Source: CAIMUX01 sp964473865
GTDB lineage: Bacteria > Eisenbacteria > RBG-16-71-46 > CAIMUX01
Reading direction: 5' to 3'
DNA length: 64,000 bases
Assembly: GCA_964473865.1 (NCBI GenBank)
Contig: CAYYQN010000004.1
Span: 1 to 64,000, forward strand
The notes beneath the pieces were generated by a model. That model saw only the letters and a list, made by a program, of their open reading frames with translations, made no database searches and was not told the DNA's origin. The translations under genes and the position numbers were made by a program. Each line of letters starts with the position of its first letter. The stretch's first letter is position 1. Shown here in pieces: positions 1 to 8,398 of the stretch.

Positions 1-2
1 TC

Positions 3-1397
3 CCGCTGCTGGAGTCCGTCCTGGCCGCCCATCCGGAGCTCGTGCCGGGACACCTGCTCATGCTGGAGATCAAGGAGTTCCTGGAGGACGAGGAGGCCTG
101 CTTCGAGATCGTCCGGGGGCTGCAGGAGCGGGCCGCCACCTTCGCGGAGAGCGATCGCATCCTGGCCGAAATCGTCGGGCATCTGCGCGGCGAGGCCGAC
201 TTCGAGGGCGCGCGGTCGCTCATCCAGAAGCACAACGGTCGGTTCCCGTTCGTCTCGTCTCTGATCTGGTATCAGATCGAGACCTATCTGGAGCTGGGGG
301 AGTCGGAACGAGCGGCGCGGATGATCGGCAATCTGCTCCGGCAGCGTCCGGAAGATGCGCTGTTTCGCTGGTACGCGGCGCGCCTCTTCCTGGCGACGGG
401 CCGAGTCGAGGAGGCGAGGCGCGCACTCGAGGTGTCGCCGGCCGAGCCTCCGCGCAGCTGGCTGCGCCTCCCGGCGGCCCGACTGGCCCTGGCGGTCGGG
501 GATCTGCTGGCCGCGCGGGAGGAGACCGACCGCCTGCGGCGCGAGATCCCTCTCCACGCGGGGATTCTCGATACCGACATGCGGGTGGCGTTGGCGGAGG
601 GGCAGATCGATCGGGCCATCCGCAGCGCGCGGGAGCGCGTGAGCATCGCGGGGGAAGACCTGGAGAAGGTTCGCGCCTACTCCTGGCTGGCCCGTCTGGC
701 CCGGATCGAGCAGCGCGCGGGCGACGCCGATCGCTACCACGAGATCTCCCGCCGGCTCGGCGGGCCGAGCCGGGCGAAGGCGGCGGCGGCTGCCGAAGCG
801 CCATCGGGCGGGAGGAGCGCGGGGGCGGAGCCCGGGCCGATGCCCCGCCTGGTCCGAGAAGAGCTGCAGCGTTTCACCCAGGATCGCGCGTGGTGCCGCC
901 CGGTCGTCCACGCGACGCTCTTCACCCTCGGCAGCGGGCCGGAGTTCGCGCGCGCCGACTACTTTGCCCGCGGCAACGACCTCCTGACGGGTTTGAAGTC
1001 GTGGAGAATCCCGCTTCCGGGCCTGCCGCGCGGCCCGTTCACCACCCTGTCCGGAGAGACCGCGCTCGCGCGGTGCCGCATGGCCGCCACCCCCTATGGC
1101 CCGGTGCGCGCTTCGATCACCCTTCCGGAGGCGGTCGCTCCGGAAGGCGAGATGATCGTGCAGGCGGGGTTTGCCTCGGTTCTCCGGGCGGACGGAACGG
1201 TTTCGCTGCCGCCGGAGACCGCTCCGGCCATGGAGCCGATGGCGCGTCTGATCGCGGTCGAGGTGCCCGTTGCCCTGGCGGGCTTCCGTTGCACCCCGGA
1301 GCCCGCGGCCGCGATCCGCCGACCTGACTCGCGGCTGCTCGTGTTTCGCCGGGACGTGTATCGGGGGCAGCGGTTCGGGGTGACCATCGAGTTCTGA
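3..1397 (+). CDS. TPR-like repeat protein, 5' end outside window
   Basis: The reading frame is open from base 3 to the stop at 1397, so the start lies upstream; the visible part is about 464 residues. The first two thirds are helical repeats of the TPR kind (for example LIWYQIETYLELGESERAARM, then LFLATGRVEEARRALE), which usually serve as protein-protein scaffolds. A low-complexity Ala/Gly linker near 770-840 separates them from a C-terminal region of about 180 residues that is strand-rich and not recognised. No signal peptide can be judged because the N-terminus is missing. The gene is followed by a convergent pair on the minus strand. Function unknown; the TPR call is fairly secure, the C-terminal domain is not. 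Confidence 0.75.
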   Translation, partial: PLLESVLAAHPELVPGHLLMLEIKEFLEDEEACFEIVRGLQERAATFAESDRILAEIVGHLRGEADFEGARSLIQKHNGRFPFVSSLIWYQIETYLELGESERAARMIGNLLRQRPEDALFRWYAARLFLATGRVEEARRALEVSPAEPPRSWLRLPAARLALAVGDLLAAREETDRLRREIPLHAGILDTDMRVALAEGQIDRAIRSARERVSIAGEDLEKVRAYSWLARLARIEQRAGDADRYHEISRRLGGPSRAKAAAAAEAPSGGRSAGAEPGPMPRLVREELQRFTQDRAWCRPVVHATLFTLGSGPEFARADYFARGNDLLTGLKSWRIPLPGLPRGPFTTLSGETALARCRMAATPYGPVRASITLPEAVAPEGEMIVQAGFASVLRADGTVSLPPETAPAMEPMARLIAVEVPVALAGFRCTPEPAAAIRRPDSRLLVFRRDVYRGQRFGVTIEF

Positions 1398-1470
1398 CCC
1401 CCGCGCGACGCCGTCCGCCCGCGTTGACGAGCGGCCGGGGGCGCCGTATCGGCGGCGCCGAGGACGCGCC

Positions 1471-1550
1471 GGGATCAGGACTTCAGGATGTCGTGGAGCC
1501 GCCGATAGCCGGGATCAGAACTTCAGGATGTTGTGGAGCCGCCGATAGGC
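1471..1550. repeat. 40-bp imperfect tandem duplication at a gene 3' end
   Basis: Two adjacent 40-bp copies, 1471-1510 and 1511-1550, differ at only three positions. The second copy contains the last codons and TGA stop of the zinc-ribbon gene on the minus strand (reading RRLHNILKF-stop). The first copy reads RRLHDILKS-stop beyond that stop. The duplication therefore copied the 3' end of the gene, stop included, without altering the protein. Confidence 0.9.
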
Positions 1551-2471
1551 GTCGGGTCCGGTGCACAGGCTCAGGATCAGGTCCACCTCGCCTCGATCGA
1601 GGTAGAGGCCGCCGCAGTTCTCGCACCGCTCCAGCTTCACATTCTCGCCTTCGGACTCCTCCATCAGGTCGCCGCACTTGGGGCAGATCATCCAGAACGG
1701 CTGGTCGGACTGCTCCAGCTCGCGATCATTCCGCTCGCGATCGAGCTCGTTGCGCCGGGCGCGGATCTCGTCCATGCGGTCGAAGAACCCGGCGGTCTCC
1801 TCGAGGTCGTCATCGGACCCGGGCGGAAGGTCCTCATCGAGATCCGTTGCCACGTCGAATGCCGCCGGGCCTACCGGAGCCGGCTCGGTCGCCGCCGGAT
1901 GGGGGGTCGATTCCAGGTCGCGCCCCTGCTCCCGCAGGCGGTCCCGCAGCCGTGCCGCCTCGGCCAGCGCCGAGTCGAGTTCGGCCCGCATCTGGTCTCC
2001 GAGACGTTGCAGTTCGGTCCGTTCCTGCTCGAGGAGCCGGACTCTGGCGCGCGCCTCGTCGTCGCGAACCGCCGCGCTGCGTGTCCCGGCGGCCGGCTTG
2101 CGCACCGGGGCCGGCGCCTTCGATGCGGGCTTGGGCTGCGCCGCCTTGGCTGCCGGGGCTTTTGTCGCCGGGGCCTTTGCCGCCCGGGCTTTCGCGGGCG
2201 AAGCCTGGACCGGCCGGGTCCGGGCCGATCCGCTCTTGCCGGCGCCGGTCTTCGCAGATCCCGTCTTTGCGCCCCGCACCGGGGCGGCCTTCGCCTTGGG
2301 CGGAGCGGTCTTGCCTCGCGCCGCCGGTTTCGCCGCCGGCGGCCGGGCCGGCCCCTTCTTCACGCCGGCCGGGGCGGCGGAGCGCCCCGCGGCAGCCTTT
2401 GTTCGCGTTGGACCGCCGGAGCCCTGCCGCACTGGCGCAGAAGTCCTGGAGCCGATCTTGCGGTTCACCAT
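1515..2471 (-). CDS. Histone-H1-like Lys/Ala/Pro-rich protein with C-terminal TFIIB-type zinc ribbon
   Basis: 318 residues in three parts. The N-terminal ~130 residues are a basic Lys/Ala/Pro-rich tract of the kind found in bacterial histone H1-like proteins (repeats such as KAPATKAPAAKAA), likely disordered and DNA-binding. A coiled-coil-like stretch rich in Glu, Arg and Leu follows. The last ~50 residues have the zf-TFIIB pattern CPKC-x-DLMEE...ERCENCGGLYLDRGE, with four Cys able to bind one zinc. The start was chosen at ATG 2471 because GGAGAGGAG precedes it at good spacing; a longer in-frame start at 2555 lacks support. It overlaps the upstream gene by 7 bases, implying translational coupling and a shared promoter at 3035-3063. 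Role unknown; a nucleoid or transcription-associated job is inference. Confidence 0.8.
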   Translation of the reverse strand: MVNRKIGSRTSAPVRQGSGGPTRTKAAAGRSAAPAGVKKGPARPPAAKPAARGKTAPPKAKAAPVRGAKTGSAKTGAGKSGSARTRPVQASPAKARAAKAPATKAPAAKAAQPKPASKAPAPVRKPAAGTRSAAVRDDEARARVRLLEQERTELQRLGDQMRAELDSALAEAARLRDRLREQGRDLESTPHPAATEPAPVGPAAFDVATDLDEDLPPGSDDDLEETAGFFDRMDEIRARRNELDRERNDRELEQSDQPFWMICPKCGDLMEESEGENVKLERCENCGGLYLDRGEVDLILSLCTGPDAYRRLHNILKF

Positions 2472-2980
2472 GCACTCCTCTCCGCGGCACCGCTCGACGC
2501 GGGCGTCGGCCGGATCTCGATCCGTCCACAGGATGGGCGTGCCTGCGGACAGCACGCCGCGGCGGCGAGTCCGGGTCCGGCTCCGCCGTTCAGCACGGCC
2601 GATCGCACGGCCTCGATCGCCTCCTCGTCCTCGGCCATTCTGTGCGCGAAACGCCGGGCTTCGGAACGAGCTTGCACGCGCTCGGAGAAGCTGTCGCCAT
2701 CCGCGAATACGTCGTACATGCCGTACGCAAAGCCGGCGAAGGTTCCCACGACCACCCCCCAGCGCAGGGAGTCATCGCGGTTGTCCTTCGGGACGACGAG
2801 GGCTAAGACGCCGCCGAGAAGCAGGCCGGCTGCTCCGCCGTAGACTGCATCCTGCACCACGGTGAGGATCTCGTTATCGCTGGCCTGGGCGGGCGTAACG
2901 GTCTGCCCGATGATCACGACGAGCAGTGCCGCGACAATGAGGTGCGCTCCCCGCATGCGCCTCCGACCTTCACATGCCAT
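2465..2980 (-). CDS. Small membrane or exported protein with glycine-rich hydrophobic segments
   Basis: 171 residues. ATG 2980 is preceded by GGAGGAGG at about 6 bases, which fixes the start. A signal-like segment (IVAALLVVIIGQTV, ending TPAQA) is followed by two glycine-rich hydrophobic stretches, one around AAGLLLGGVLALVVP and one around GVVVGTFAGFAYGMYDVF, resembling glycine-zipper membrane proteins. The C-terminal third is charged, then Pro/Cys-containing. It is the first gene of a two-gene operon with the zinc-ribbon gene. No family recognised; localisation to the inner membrane or periplasm is inferred from the hydrophobic segments. Confidence 0.7.
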   Translation of the reverse strand: MACEGRRRMRGAHLIVAALLVVIIGQTVTPAQASDNEILTVVQDAVYGGAAGLLLGGVLALVVPKDNRDDSLRWGVVVGTFAGFAYGMYDVFADGDSFSERVQARSEARRFAHRMAEDEEAIEAVRSAVLNGGAGPGLAAAACCPQARPSCGRIEIRPTPASSGAAERSAW

Positions 2981-3034
2981 CTGGTGCCTCCTCCCCGGGT
3001 CGGATCCGGCCTCGGATCTCGTGTCCCGGGCGGC

Positions 3035-3063
3035 ACTATAGAGTCGGAGCCGGGGCAAGTCAA
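3035..3063 (-). promoter_or_regulatory. Sigma70-type promoter for the zinc-ribbon operon
   Basis: On the minus strand TTGACT (3058-3063) is followed by exactly 17 bases and TATAGT (3035-3040). Transcription would start near 3028, giving a leader of about 48 nt to the ATG at 2980. The same TTGAC...TATA(G/C)T layout recurs at 27338 and 42194. Confidence 0.75.
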
Positions 3064-3392
3064 AGGTTGTGGATCGAAGATTGTGCCGGAGGGCGGTGGC
3101 CGCGACGGGGCAGGAAGCCCGCGGGCAGAGCCGCCCGAAGGTCGACCGAGGAGCACCGGGCCGACTGGATGCGGCTCGCGTAATTATATGATATAGAGCA
3201 TGTTAAGTGCACGCATCCCATCGGGATCGACACTCCGGCGCAAGCCTGCCCACCGCGACCCGGCTGGCCGCCCCGGGAGAGGGGGATGCGCCGGCGCCCT
3301 CCCTCGCCGGCACGAAGCACCCCCCGCGACCACGTGTCGCGTCGCCCGGTCGCACCCGCTGCCGCCCTCGCCGCGACGCGACCTCGTTTCCG

Positions 3393-3421
3393 TTGCGCGG
3401 AACCTCGTCCCGTGGTATCGT
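3393..3421 (+). promoter_or_regulatory. Possible dnaE promoter with extended -10
   Basis: TTGCGC (3393-3398), 17 bases, then TATCGT (3416-3421) preceded by TGG, an extended -10 signature. It lies about 70 bases before the dnaE start. Both hexamers are imperfect, so this is tentative. Confidence 0.45.
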
Positions 3422-3492
3422 ACCGGTCGCCAAAACGTCGCCATCTGAGATAACTTGTTTCCCAGGATGAGGATAGAAATTCGGAGGGATCC

Positions 3493-6400
3493 GTGACCGG
3501 CCCGTTCGCGCACCTCCATGTTCACACCCACCTCAGCCTTCTGGATGGCGCCTGCCGCATCGACGAGCTGATGGACTCGGTGCGTCGGATGGGGATGGAG
3601 TCGGTCGCCATGACCGACCACGGGAACCTGTTCGCGGCGATCGAATTCTACCTGGCGGCAAAGGAGCGCGGCCTGCGTCCGGTCCTGGGGCTCGAGGCGT
3701 ATGTCGCGCCCGGCTCGCGCCACGACCGCCAGGCCTCCAAGGGCGAGCGAAGCCACCATCTCATCCTGCTGGCGCGCGATCGGACCGGCTGGCGGAACCT
3801 GTTGCAGCTCTCCAGCAAGGCGTTTCTCGAAGGGTTCTACTACAAGCCGCGCATCGACAAGGAGCTTCTGGCCGAATACTCCGCCGGCCTGATCGGCATG
3901 TCGGCCTGCCTGAACGGCGAAGTGAATCGCCTGCTGCGCCACGAGCGGTACGACGACGCGCGCGCGGCAGCCGCGTTCTATCGCGAGGTCTTTGCCGGCG
4001 ACTTCTACCTCGAGCTGCAGGATCACGGGATTCCCGACGAGGCCGCGGTGAACCGCCGCCTGATCGACCTCGCGCGCGAGACCGGGCTGCCGCTGGTCGC
4101 CACCAACGACACGCACTATCTGCGGCCCGAGCACGCGGCGGCGCACGACGCGCTGCTGTGCATCCAGACCGGAAAGACACGCGATGAGCGCGATCGGATG
4201 CGTTTCTCCACCGACCAGATGTACCTCAAGAGTCCGGAGGAGATGTACGCCCTGTTTCCGGGCCAGGAAGAGGCGCTCGCCAACACCGTGAGGATCGCCG
4301 AACGCTGCGACGTGCCCCTGGAGTTCGGCAAGCTCCTGCTGCCCGACTTCCCGCTGCCGCCCTCCTTTGCCAGCCTGGACGACTACCTGCGGCATCTCTG
4401 CATGGAGGGGCTGCGGCGCCGGTACGGCGACCCGACTGCCGAGCTGCGGGAGCGGCTGGACTACGAGCTGGGCGTGATCCGACAGATGGGCTACGCCGGC
4501 TACTTCCTGATCGTGCAGGACTTCATCAACTACGCCCGCAGTCAGGGAGTGCCGGTCGGTCCGGGGCGCGGTTCGGCGGCGGGGAGTCTCGTCTCCTACT
4601 CCCTCGGGATCACCAACATCGATCCGATCCGCTACCAGCTCCTGTTCGAGCGCTTCCTGAACCCGGAGCGGATCACCATGCCCGACATCGACGTCGACTT
4701 CTCCGACCGCGGCCGAGCCCGGGTGATCCAGTACGTGGTGGCCAAGTACGGCGCACAGAACGTCTGCCAGATCATCACCTTCGGCACCATGGCGGCGCGC
4801 GCGGTGGTCCGCGATGTCGGTCGGGTCATGGGGCTGCCGTATGTCGAGGTCGATCGGATCGCCAAGATGGTGCCGGCCGAGCTGAAGATGACCCTGGACA
4901 AGGCGCTCGAGCAGTCACCGGAGCTCAAGGCCCAGCACGACGGGGACGAACGGGTTCGGGAGCTGATCGGGATCGCCCGGGTCATCGAGGGGCTTTCGCG
5001 CCACGCCTCCACCCACGCGGCGGGCGTGGTCATCACGCCGACTCCGCTCACTGACTACGTGCCGCTCTTCCGCACCAAAGACGACGAGATCACGACCCAG
5101 TTCGACATGGGGGCCTGCGAGAAGGTCGGAATCCTCAAGATGGACTTCCTCGGCCTGCGCACCCTCACGGTCCTCCAGGACTGCCTCGAGATGCTGGAAC
5201 AGCGGGGGATCCGGGTCGATCTCGACTCGCTGCCGGTGGACGATCCCCAGACCTATGCTCTCTTCTGCCGGGGCGACACCGTCGGAATCTTCCAGTTCGA
5301 GTCCTCGGGGATGACCGACTACCTGCGCAAGCTGCAGCCGGAAGTCCTCGAAGACCTCATCGCCATGAACGCCCTCTACCGCCCCGGGCCGCTCGGCTCG
5401 GGCATGATCGAGGACTTCATCGAGCGCAAGCACGGGCACCGCCGCATCTCCTACGAACACCCGCTCCTCGAGCCGATCCTGAAGGAGACCTACGGGGTCA
5501 TCGTCTATCAGGAGCAGGTGATGCAGATCGCCTCGGCTCTGGCCGGCTATTCGCTGGGCGAGTCCGACCTGTTGCGCCGCGCGATGGGGAAGAAGAAGAA
5601 GGAGATCATGGACGAGCAGCGCGCCGGGTTCGTGGCGCGCGCAGAGGAGCGAGGCATCCCCCAGGCGACGGCGGCCAAGGTCTTCGACCTCATGGCCCAT
5701 TTCGCCGGTTACGGTTTCAACAAGTCCCACTCTGCCGGCTACGCGGTGGTGGCGTATCAGACCGCGTATCTCAAGGTGAACTACCCGGTGGAGTTCATGG
5801 CCGCCTCGCTCACCTCGGAGATGTCCAGCTCCGACCGGGTCATGACCCTGCTCTCCGAGTGCCGGCGTCTGGGCATCGGCGTGCGGCCGCCGGATGTCAA
5901 TGTCTCCGCGGAAGGGTTCACGGTGCGCGACGGGGAGATCCGGTTCGGCCTCGGCGCGGTCAAGGGGGTCGGCCATCCCGCCGTCGTCTCGATCGCGACG
6001 GCCCGGCTGGACCGGGCGTTCCGCAGCCTGCACGATCTCTGTGCGCGCATCGATCCCGCGGCGGTGAATCGCAAGTGCCTCGAGGCGCTCATCCATGCCG
6101 GGGCCTGCGACGGACTCGGCGCGTCCCGCGCGGCGCTGCTGGAGGGGCTGGGCGCGGCCATGGAGCACGCGGCCCGCCGCCGGCGCGAGCGCGAGGCGGG
6201 GCAGTTTTCCCTGTTCGGGGGATCGCTCGGCGAAGCGGAAGCGCCCGACCCGCCGTTGCCCGCCGTGACCGAGTGGAGCGCGGAAGAGCTGCTACGCCGG
6301 GAGAAGGAAGCGCTCGGCTTCTTTGTCTCGGGCCATCCGCTCGACGACTACCGCGACCTTCTCGAGCGTGCGGGAGCCACCGCGGTGAGTCGCCTGGAGG

Positions 6401-7029
6401 AGCTGGACGACGAGAGCGCCGTGACCCTGGGGGGAGTGCCGGTCGCCGTAAAGGTATCGCCCGATCGTAAGGGCAACCGGATGGCGTTCATCCAGCTCGA
6501 GGACTTCACCGGCACGGTGGAGTGCATCGCCTTCGCCGAAGCGTTCGAACGGTGCCGCGCCGGCCTGCAGGCCGAACGGCCGCTCCTGGTCAAGGGGCGC
6601 CTCTCGACGCGGGAGCAGCAGAAGCCGAAGCTCATTCTCGAGGATGCCGTGCCGATCACAGACCTCCTGTCGATGGGGCGCGTGGCGATTCATCTGCAGA
6701 TCTCGAGCGCCTGGGAGGAGGAACGGCTGGAACAGATCCGCTCGGCGCTGGCCCTCGGATCGGGGACCTGCCCGGTCTACCTGCACGTCGACGCCCGTCT
6801 TCTCGGAGGCGTGATCGTGCGACCGCGGGAGGCGCGGGTCAGCCCGACGGCGGCGGTCCTGCGCGGCCTCGCGGAAGCGGTGGGGCCGGAGCGGATGCGC
6901 ATCGATACCAGCGGTCGCGTCTCCTTCCGCAGCCAGGACATCTTTGGCTCGCCGGCCGCTTCGCCCCCGGGACGTCGCGCCCCCGCGAGGTCCGCCCCGG
7001 ACGCGCCCGAGATTGCCCTGAGCGCCTGA
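3493..7029 (+). CDS. dnaE: DNA polymerase III subunit alpha
   Basis: 1178 residues, the usual length for DnaE1, the replicative polymerase that extends both strands in the holoenzyme. The N-terminal PHP domain (about 1-280) shows HLHVHTHLSLLDGA and MTDHGN metal-binding motifs. The palm carries GPGRGSAAGS near 357 and the catalytic PDIDVDF near 397-403, with a third Asp in KMDFLGL near 550. QFSLF near residue 904 matches the internal beta-clamp-binding motif. An OB-fold follows at about 977-1055. The GTG start at 3493 is backed by CGGAGGGA upstream. A PHP phosphoesterase begins 12 bases after the stop, and the ccm genes follow, so the whole block may be co-transcribed. Identity is secure. Confidence 0.97.
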   Translation: MTGPFAHLHVHTHLSLLDGACRIDELMDSVRRMGMESVAMTDHGNLFAAIEFYLAAKERGLRPVLGLEAYVAPGSRHDRQASKGERSHHLILLARDRTGWRNLLQLSSKAFLEGFYYKPRIDKELLAEYSAGLIGMSACLNGEVNRLLRHERYDDARAAAAFYREVFAGDFYLELQDHGIPDEAAVNRRLIDLARETGLPLVATNDTHYLRPEHAAAHDALLCIQTGKTRDERDRMRFSTDQMYLKSPEEMYALFPGQEEALANTVRIAERCDVPLEFGKLLLPDFPLPPSFASLDDYLRHLCMEGLRRRYGDPTAELRERLDYELGVIRQMGYAGYFLIVQDFINYARSQGVPVGPGRGSAAGSLVSYSLGITNIDPIRYQLLFERFLNPERITMPDIDVDFSDRGRARVIQYVVAKYGAQNVCQIITFGTMAARAVVRDVGRVMGLPYVEVDRIAKMVPAELKMTLDKALEQSPELKAQHDGDERVRELIGIARVIEGLSRHASTHAAGVVITPTPLTDYVPLFRTKDDEITTQFDMGACEKVGILKMDFLGLRTLTVLQDCLEMLEQRGIRVDLDSLPVDDPQTYALFCRGDTVGIFQFESSGMTDYLRKLQPEVLEDLIAMNALYRPGPLGSGMIEDFIERKHGHRRISYEHPLLEPILKETYGVIVYQEQVMQIASALAGYSLGESDLLRRAMGKKKKEIMDEQRAGFVARAEERGIPQATAAKVFDLMAHFAGYGFNKSHSAGYAVVAYQTAYLKVNYPVEFMAASLTSEMSSSDRVMTLLSECRRLGIGVRPPDVNVSAEGFTVRDGEIRFGLGAVKGVGHPAVVSIATARLDRAFRSLHDLCARIDPAAVNRKCLEALIHAGACDGLGASRAALLEGLGAAMEHAARRRREREAGQFSLFGGSLGEAEAPDPPLPAVTEWSAEELLRREKEALGFFVSGHPLDDYRDLLERAGATAVSRLEELDDESAVTLGGVPVAVKVSPDRKGNRMAFIQLEDFTGTVECIAFAEAFERCRAGLQAERPLLVKGRLSTREQQKPKLILEDAVPITDLLSMGRVAIHLQISSAWEEERLEQIRSALALGSGTCPVYLHVDARLLGGVIVRPREARVSPTAAVLRGLAEAVGPERMRIDTSGRVSFRSQDIFGSPAASPPGRRAPARSAPDAPEIALSA

Positions 7030-7041
7030 TCCCGAGCGGAG

Positions 7042-7932
7042 ATGGCCGGCGAGGCGGCGAGCGTGAGGACGGGCGAAGACGCCGGAGAGATCGCCGACCT
7101 GCACCTGCACACCACCGCCTCGGACGGTCTGCTGGCGCCCGCCGAACTGGTCCGGCGGGCGCATGCGGCCGGGGTGAGGGTCCTCGCGGTGACCGATCAC
7201 GACACGACGGACGGGGTAGCGGAAGCGAAGGGGGAGTCGGAGCGGCTGGGAATCCGTTGCCTGCCCGGGGTCGAGGTCGGCGTGCAGTGCCTGGGCGCGG
7301 ACATCCACCTCCTCGGCTACTTCGCCGATCCCGGCTCTGCCGCACTGCAGGCGCTGCTGGCCGATCTGCGCCGGGCGCGCCAGGAGAGGCTGGCGGCCAT
7401 GGTGCGGCGCCTGCGCCTCCTGGGATTTCCAGTCCAGCCGGAGGCGGTGCGCCGGTCCGTCGCGCCGGCCGTTCCGGTGGGCCGGCCGCACCTCGCGGCC
7501 TGGCTCGTGGCCCGCGGCTGGGTGACCGATCTCAGCGCGGCCTTTCGGTGGTACCTCGGCCGGGGCGGGCCGGCCTACGTCCCGAATCGCACGCCTGAGC
7601 CGGAGAAGATCCTCCGCATCCTGTTGGCTTCGGGTGCGGTGCCGGTGCTGGCCCACCCGGGAGTGCCGCCCGGCGAGGAGGTGTTCGCGCGTTTCCGGGC
7701 CGCCGGCCTCCTGGGGCTGGAAGTGCACCACCCCCGGCACGATGCCGCGGCAACCGCGCGTCTCCGCGCCCTGGCCGCCCAACACGGGCTTCTGGAGACC
7801 GGGGGATCCGACTATCATGGGTTCGAGCGCGACCCGCTCCCGGGATCGGTCCGGGCGCCGGCCGGCGCGGTAGCGCGGCTGGAGAGGGCGCGGCGCGAGG
7901 TTCCCAGGATCCTGGAGAGACTGCATGGTTGA
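7042..7932 (+). CDS. PHP-domain phosphoesterase (RNase AM / YciV-like)
   Basis: 296 residues. The protein begins with IADLHLHTTASDG and AVTDHDT, the PHP metal-binding motifs, with GVEV, LAHPG and a late GGSDYHG that completes the trinuclear site. This arrangement and length match the TrpH/YciV family, whose characterised members are 3',5'-nucleoside bisphosphate phosphatases acting on pAp and as 5' exonucleases on short RNA. The substrate is inferred from the family. The gene starts 12 bases after dnaE and overlaps ccmE by 8 bases, so it sits in the same transcriptional run. Confidence 0.88.
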   Translation: MAGEAASVRTGEDAGEIADLHLHTTASDGLLAPAELVRRAHAAGVRVLAVTDHDTTDGVAEAKGESERLGIRCLPGVEVGVQCLGADIHLLGYFADPGSAALQALLADLRRARQERLAAMVRRLRLLGFPVQPEAVRRSVAPAVPVGRPHLAAWLVARGWVTDLSAAFRWYLGRGGPAYVPNRTPEPEKILRILLASGAVPVLAHPGVPPGEEVFARFRAAGLLGLEVHHPRHDAAATARLRALAAQHGLLETGGSDYHGFERDPLPGSVRAPAGAVARLERARREVPRILERLHG

Positions 7933-8398
7933 CTTCACACCCGAAGCCGCCGGTCCGGCCCGCCGCGGAGGTGGCAATCGCTGGCGCACCGCGCTCATGG
8001 TCGCCGCCGTGCTCGGCGCGGTGGTCTTCCTGGTGCTGCGGGCGAACCGGAGCGGCGTTGTCTACTACTACACGGTGAGCGAATTGCTCGATCCGACCGC
8101 CGCGGCACGCCCGCGGGGACTCCGCGTCACCGGCAGGGTTGTGCCCGGCTCGGTTTCCCAGGACGGGCGCGCGCTGCTCTTCCGGGTGACCGACGGCCGG
8201 AACGCGCTGCCGGTCAGCTTCCACGGCCCATCCCCGGGCACGTTCACCGATTCCAGCGAGGTCGTGCTGGAGGGCGGGTTGGACTCGTTGGCCGTGTTCC
8301 GGGCGACGTCCTTGCTGACGAAGTGCCCGTCGAAGTACCAGGCGCAGGAAGCGGCCGGGAAACAGCACCCCGAAGGGATCTCGAAGGACGGTCTGTGA
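7925..8398 (+). CDS. ccmE: Cytochrome c maturation heme chaperone CcmE, Cys-type
   Basis: 157 residues: short cytoplasmic N-terminus, one membrane anchor at about 22-39, then a periplasmic OB-fold (VTGRVVPGSV, LLFRVTDG, VSFHGPSPGTFTDSSEVVLEG). In the classical protein heme is held covalently by a His in an HDENY-type motif. Here the aligned motif is CPSKY, with Cys134 and Tyr138, the CxxxY variant known from Desulfovibrio and archaea. CcmE takes heme from the CcmABCD complex and hands it to the CcmF/H ligase, which is not in this window. It overlaps the preceding gene by 8 bases and the next by 4. Confidence 0.93.
   Translation: MVDFTPEAAGPARRGGGNRWRTALMVAAVLGAVVFLVLRANRSGVVYYYTVSELLDPTAAARPRGLRVTGRVVPGSVSQDGRALLFRVTDGRNALPVSFHGPSPGTFTDSSEVVLEGGLDSLAVFRATSLLTKCPSKYQAQEAAGKQHPEGISKDGL

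Larger units (their letters stand above)
2981..3492. other. Intergenic region between divergent operons
   Basis: About 510 bases without a convincing gene, between the minus-strand zinc-ribbon operon and dnaE. It holds a strong minus-strand promoter (3035-3063), a weaker plus-strand promoter-like element (3393-3421), and a short AT-rich island around 3180-3200 (TAATTATATGATATAG) that stands out from the GC-rich surroundings. I see no RNA gene in it. Confidence 0.6.

Noticed and set aside
3184..4395. Minus-strand 403-codon frame opposite dnaE
   Set aside because: Shadow; the plus strand carries conserved PHP and polymerase motifs throughout.
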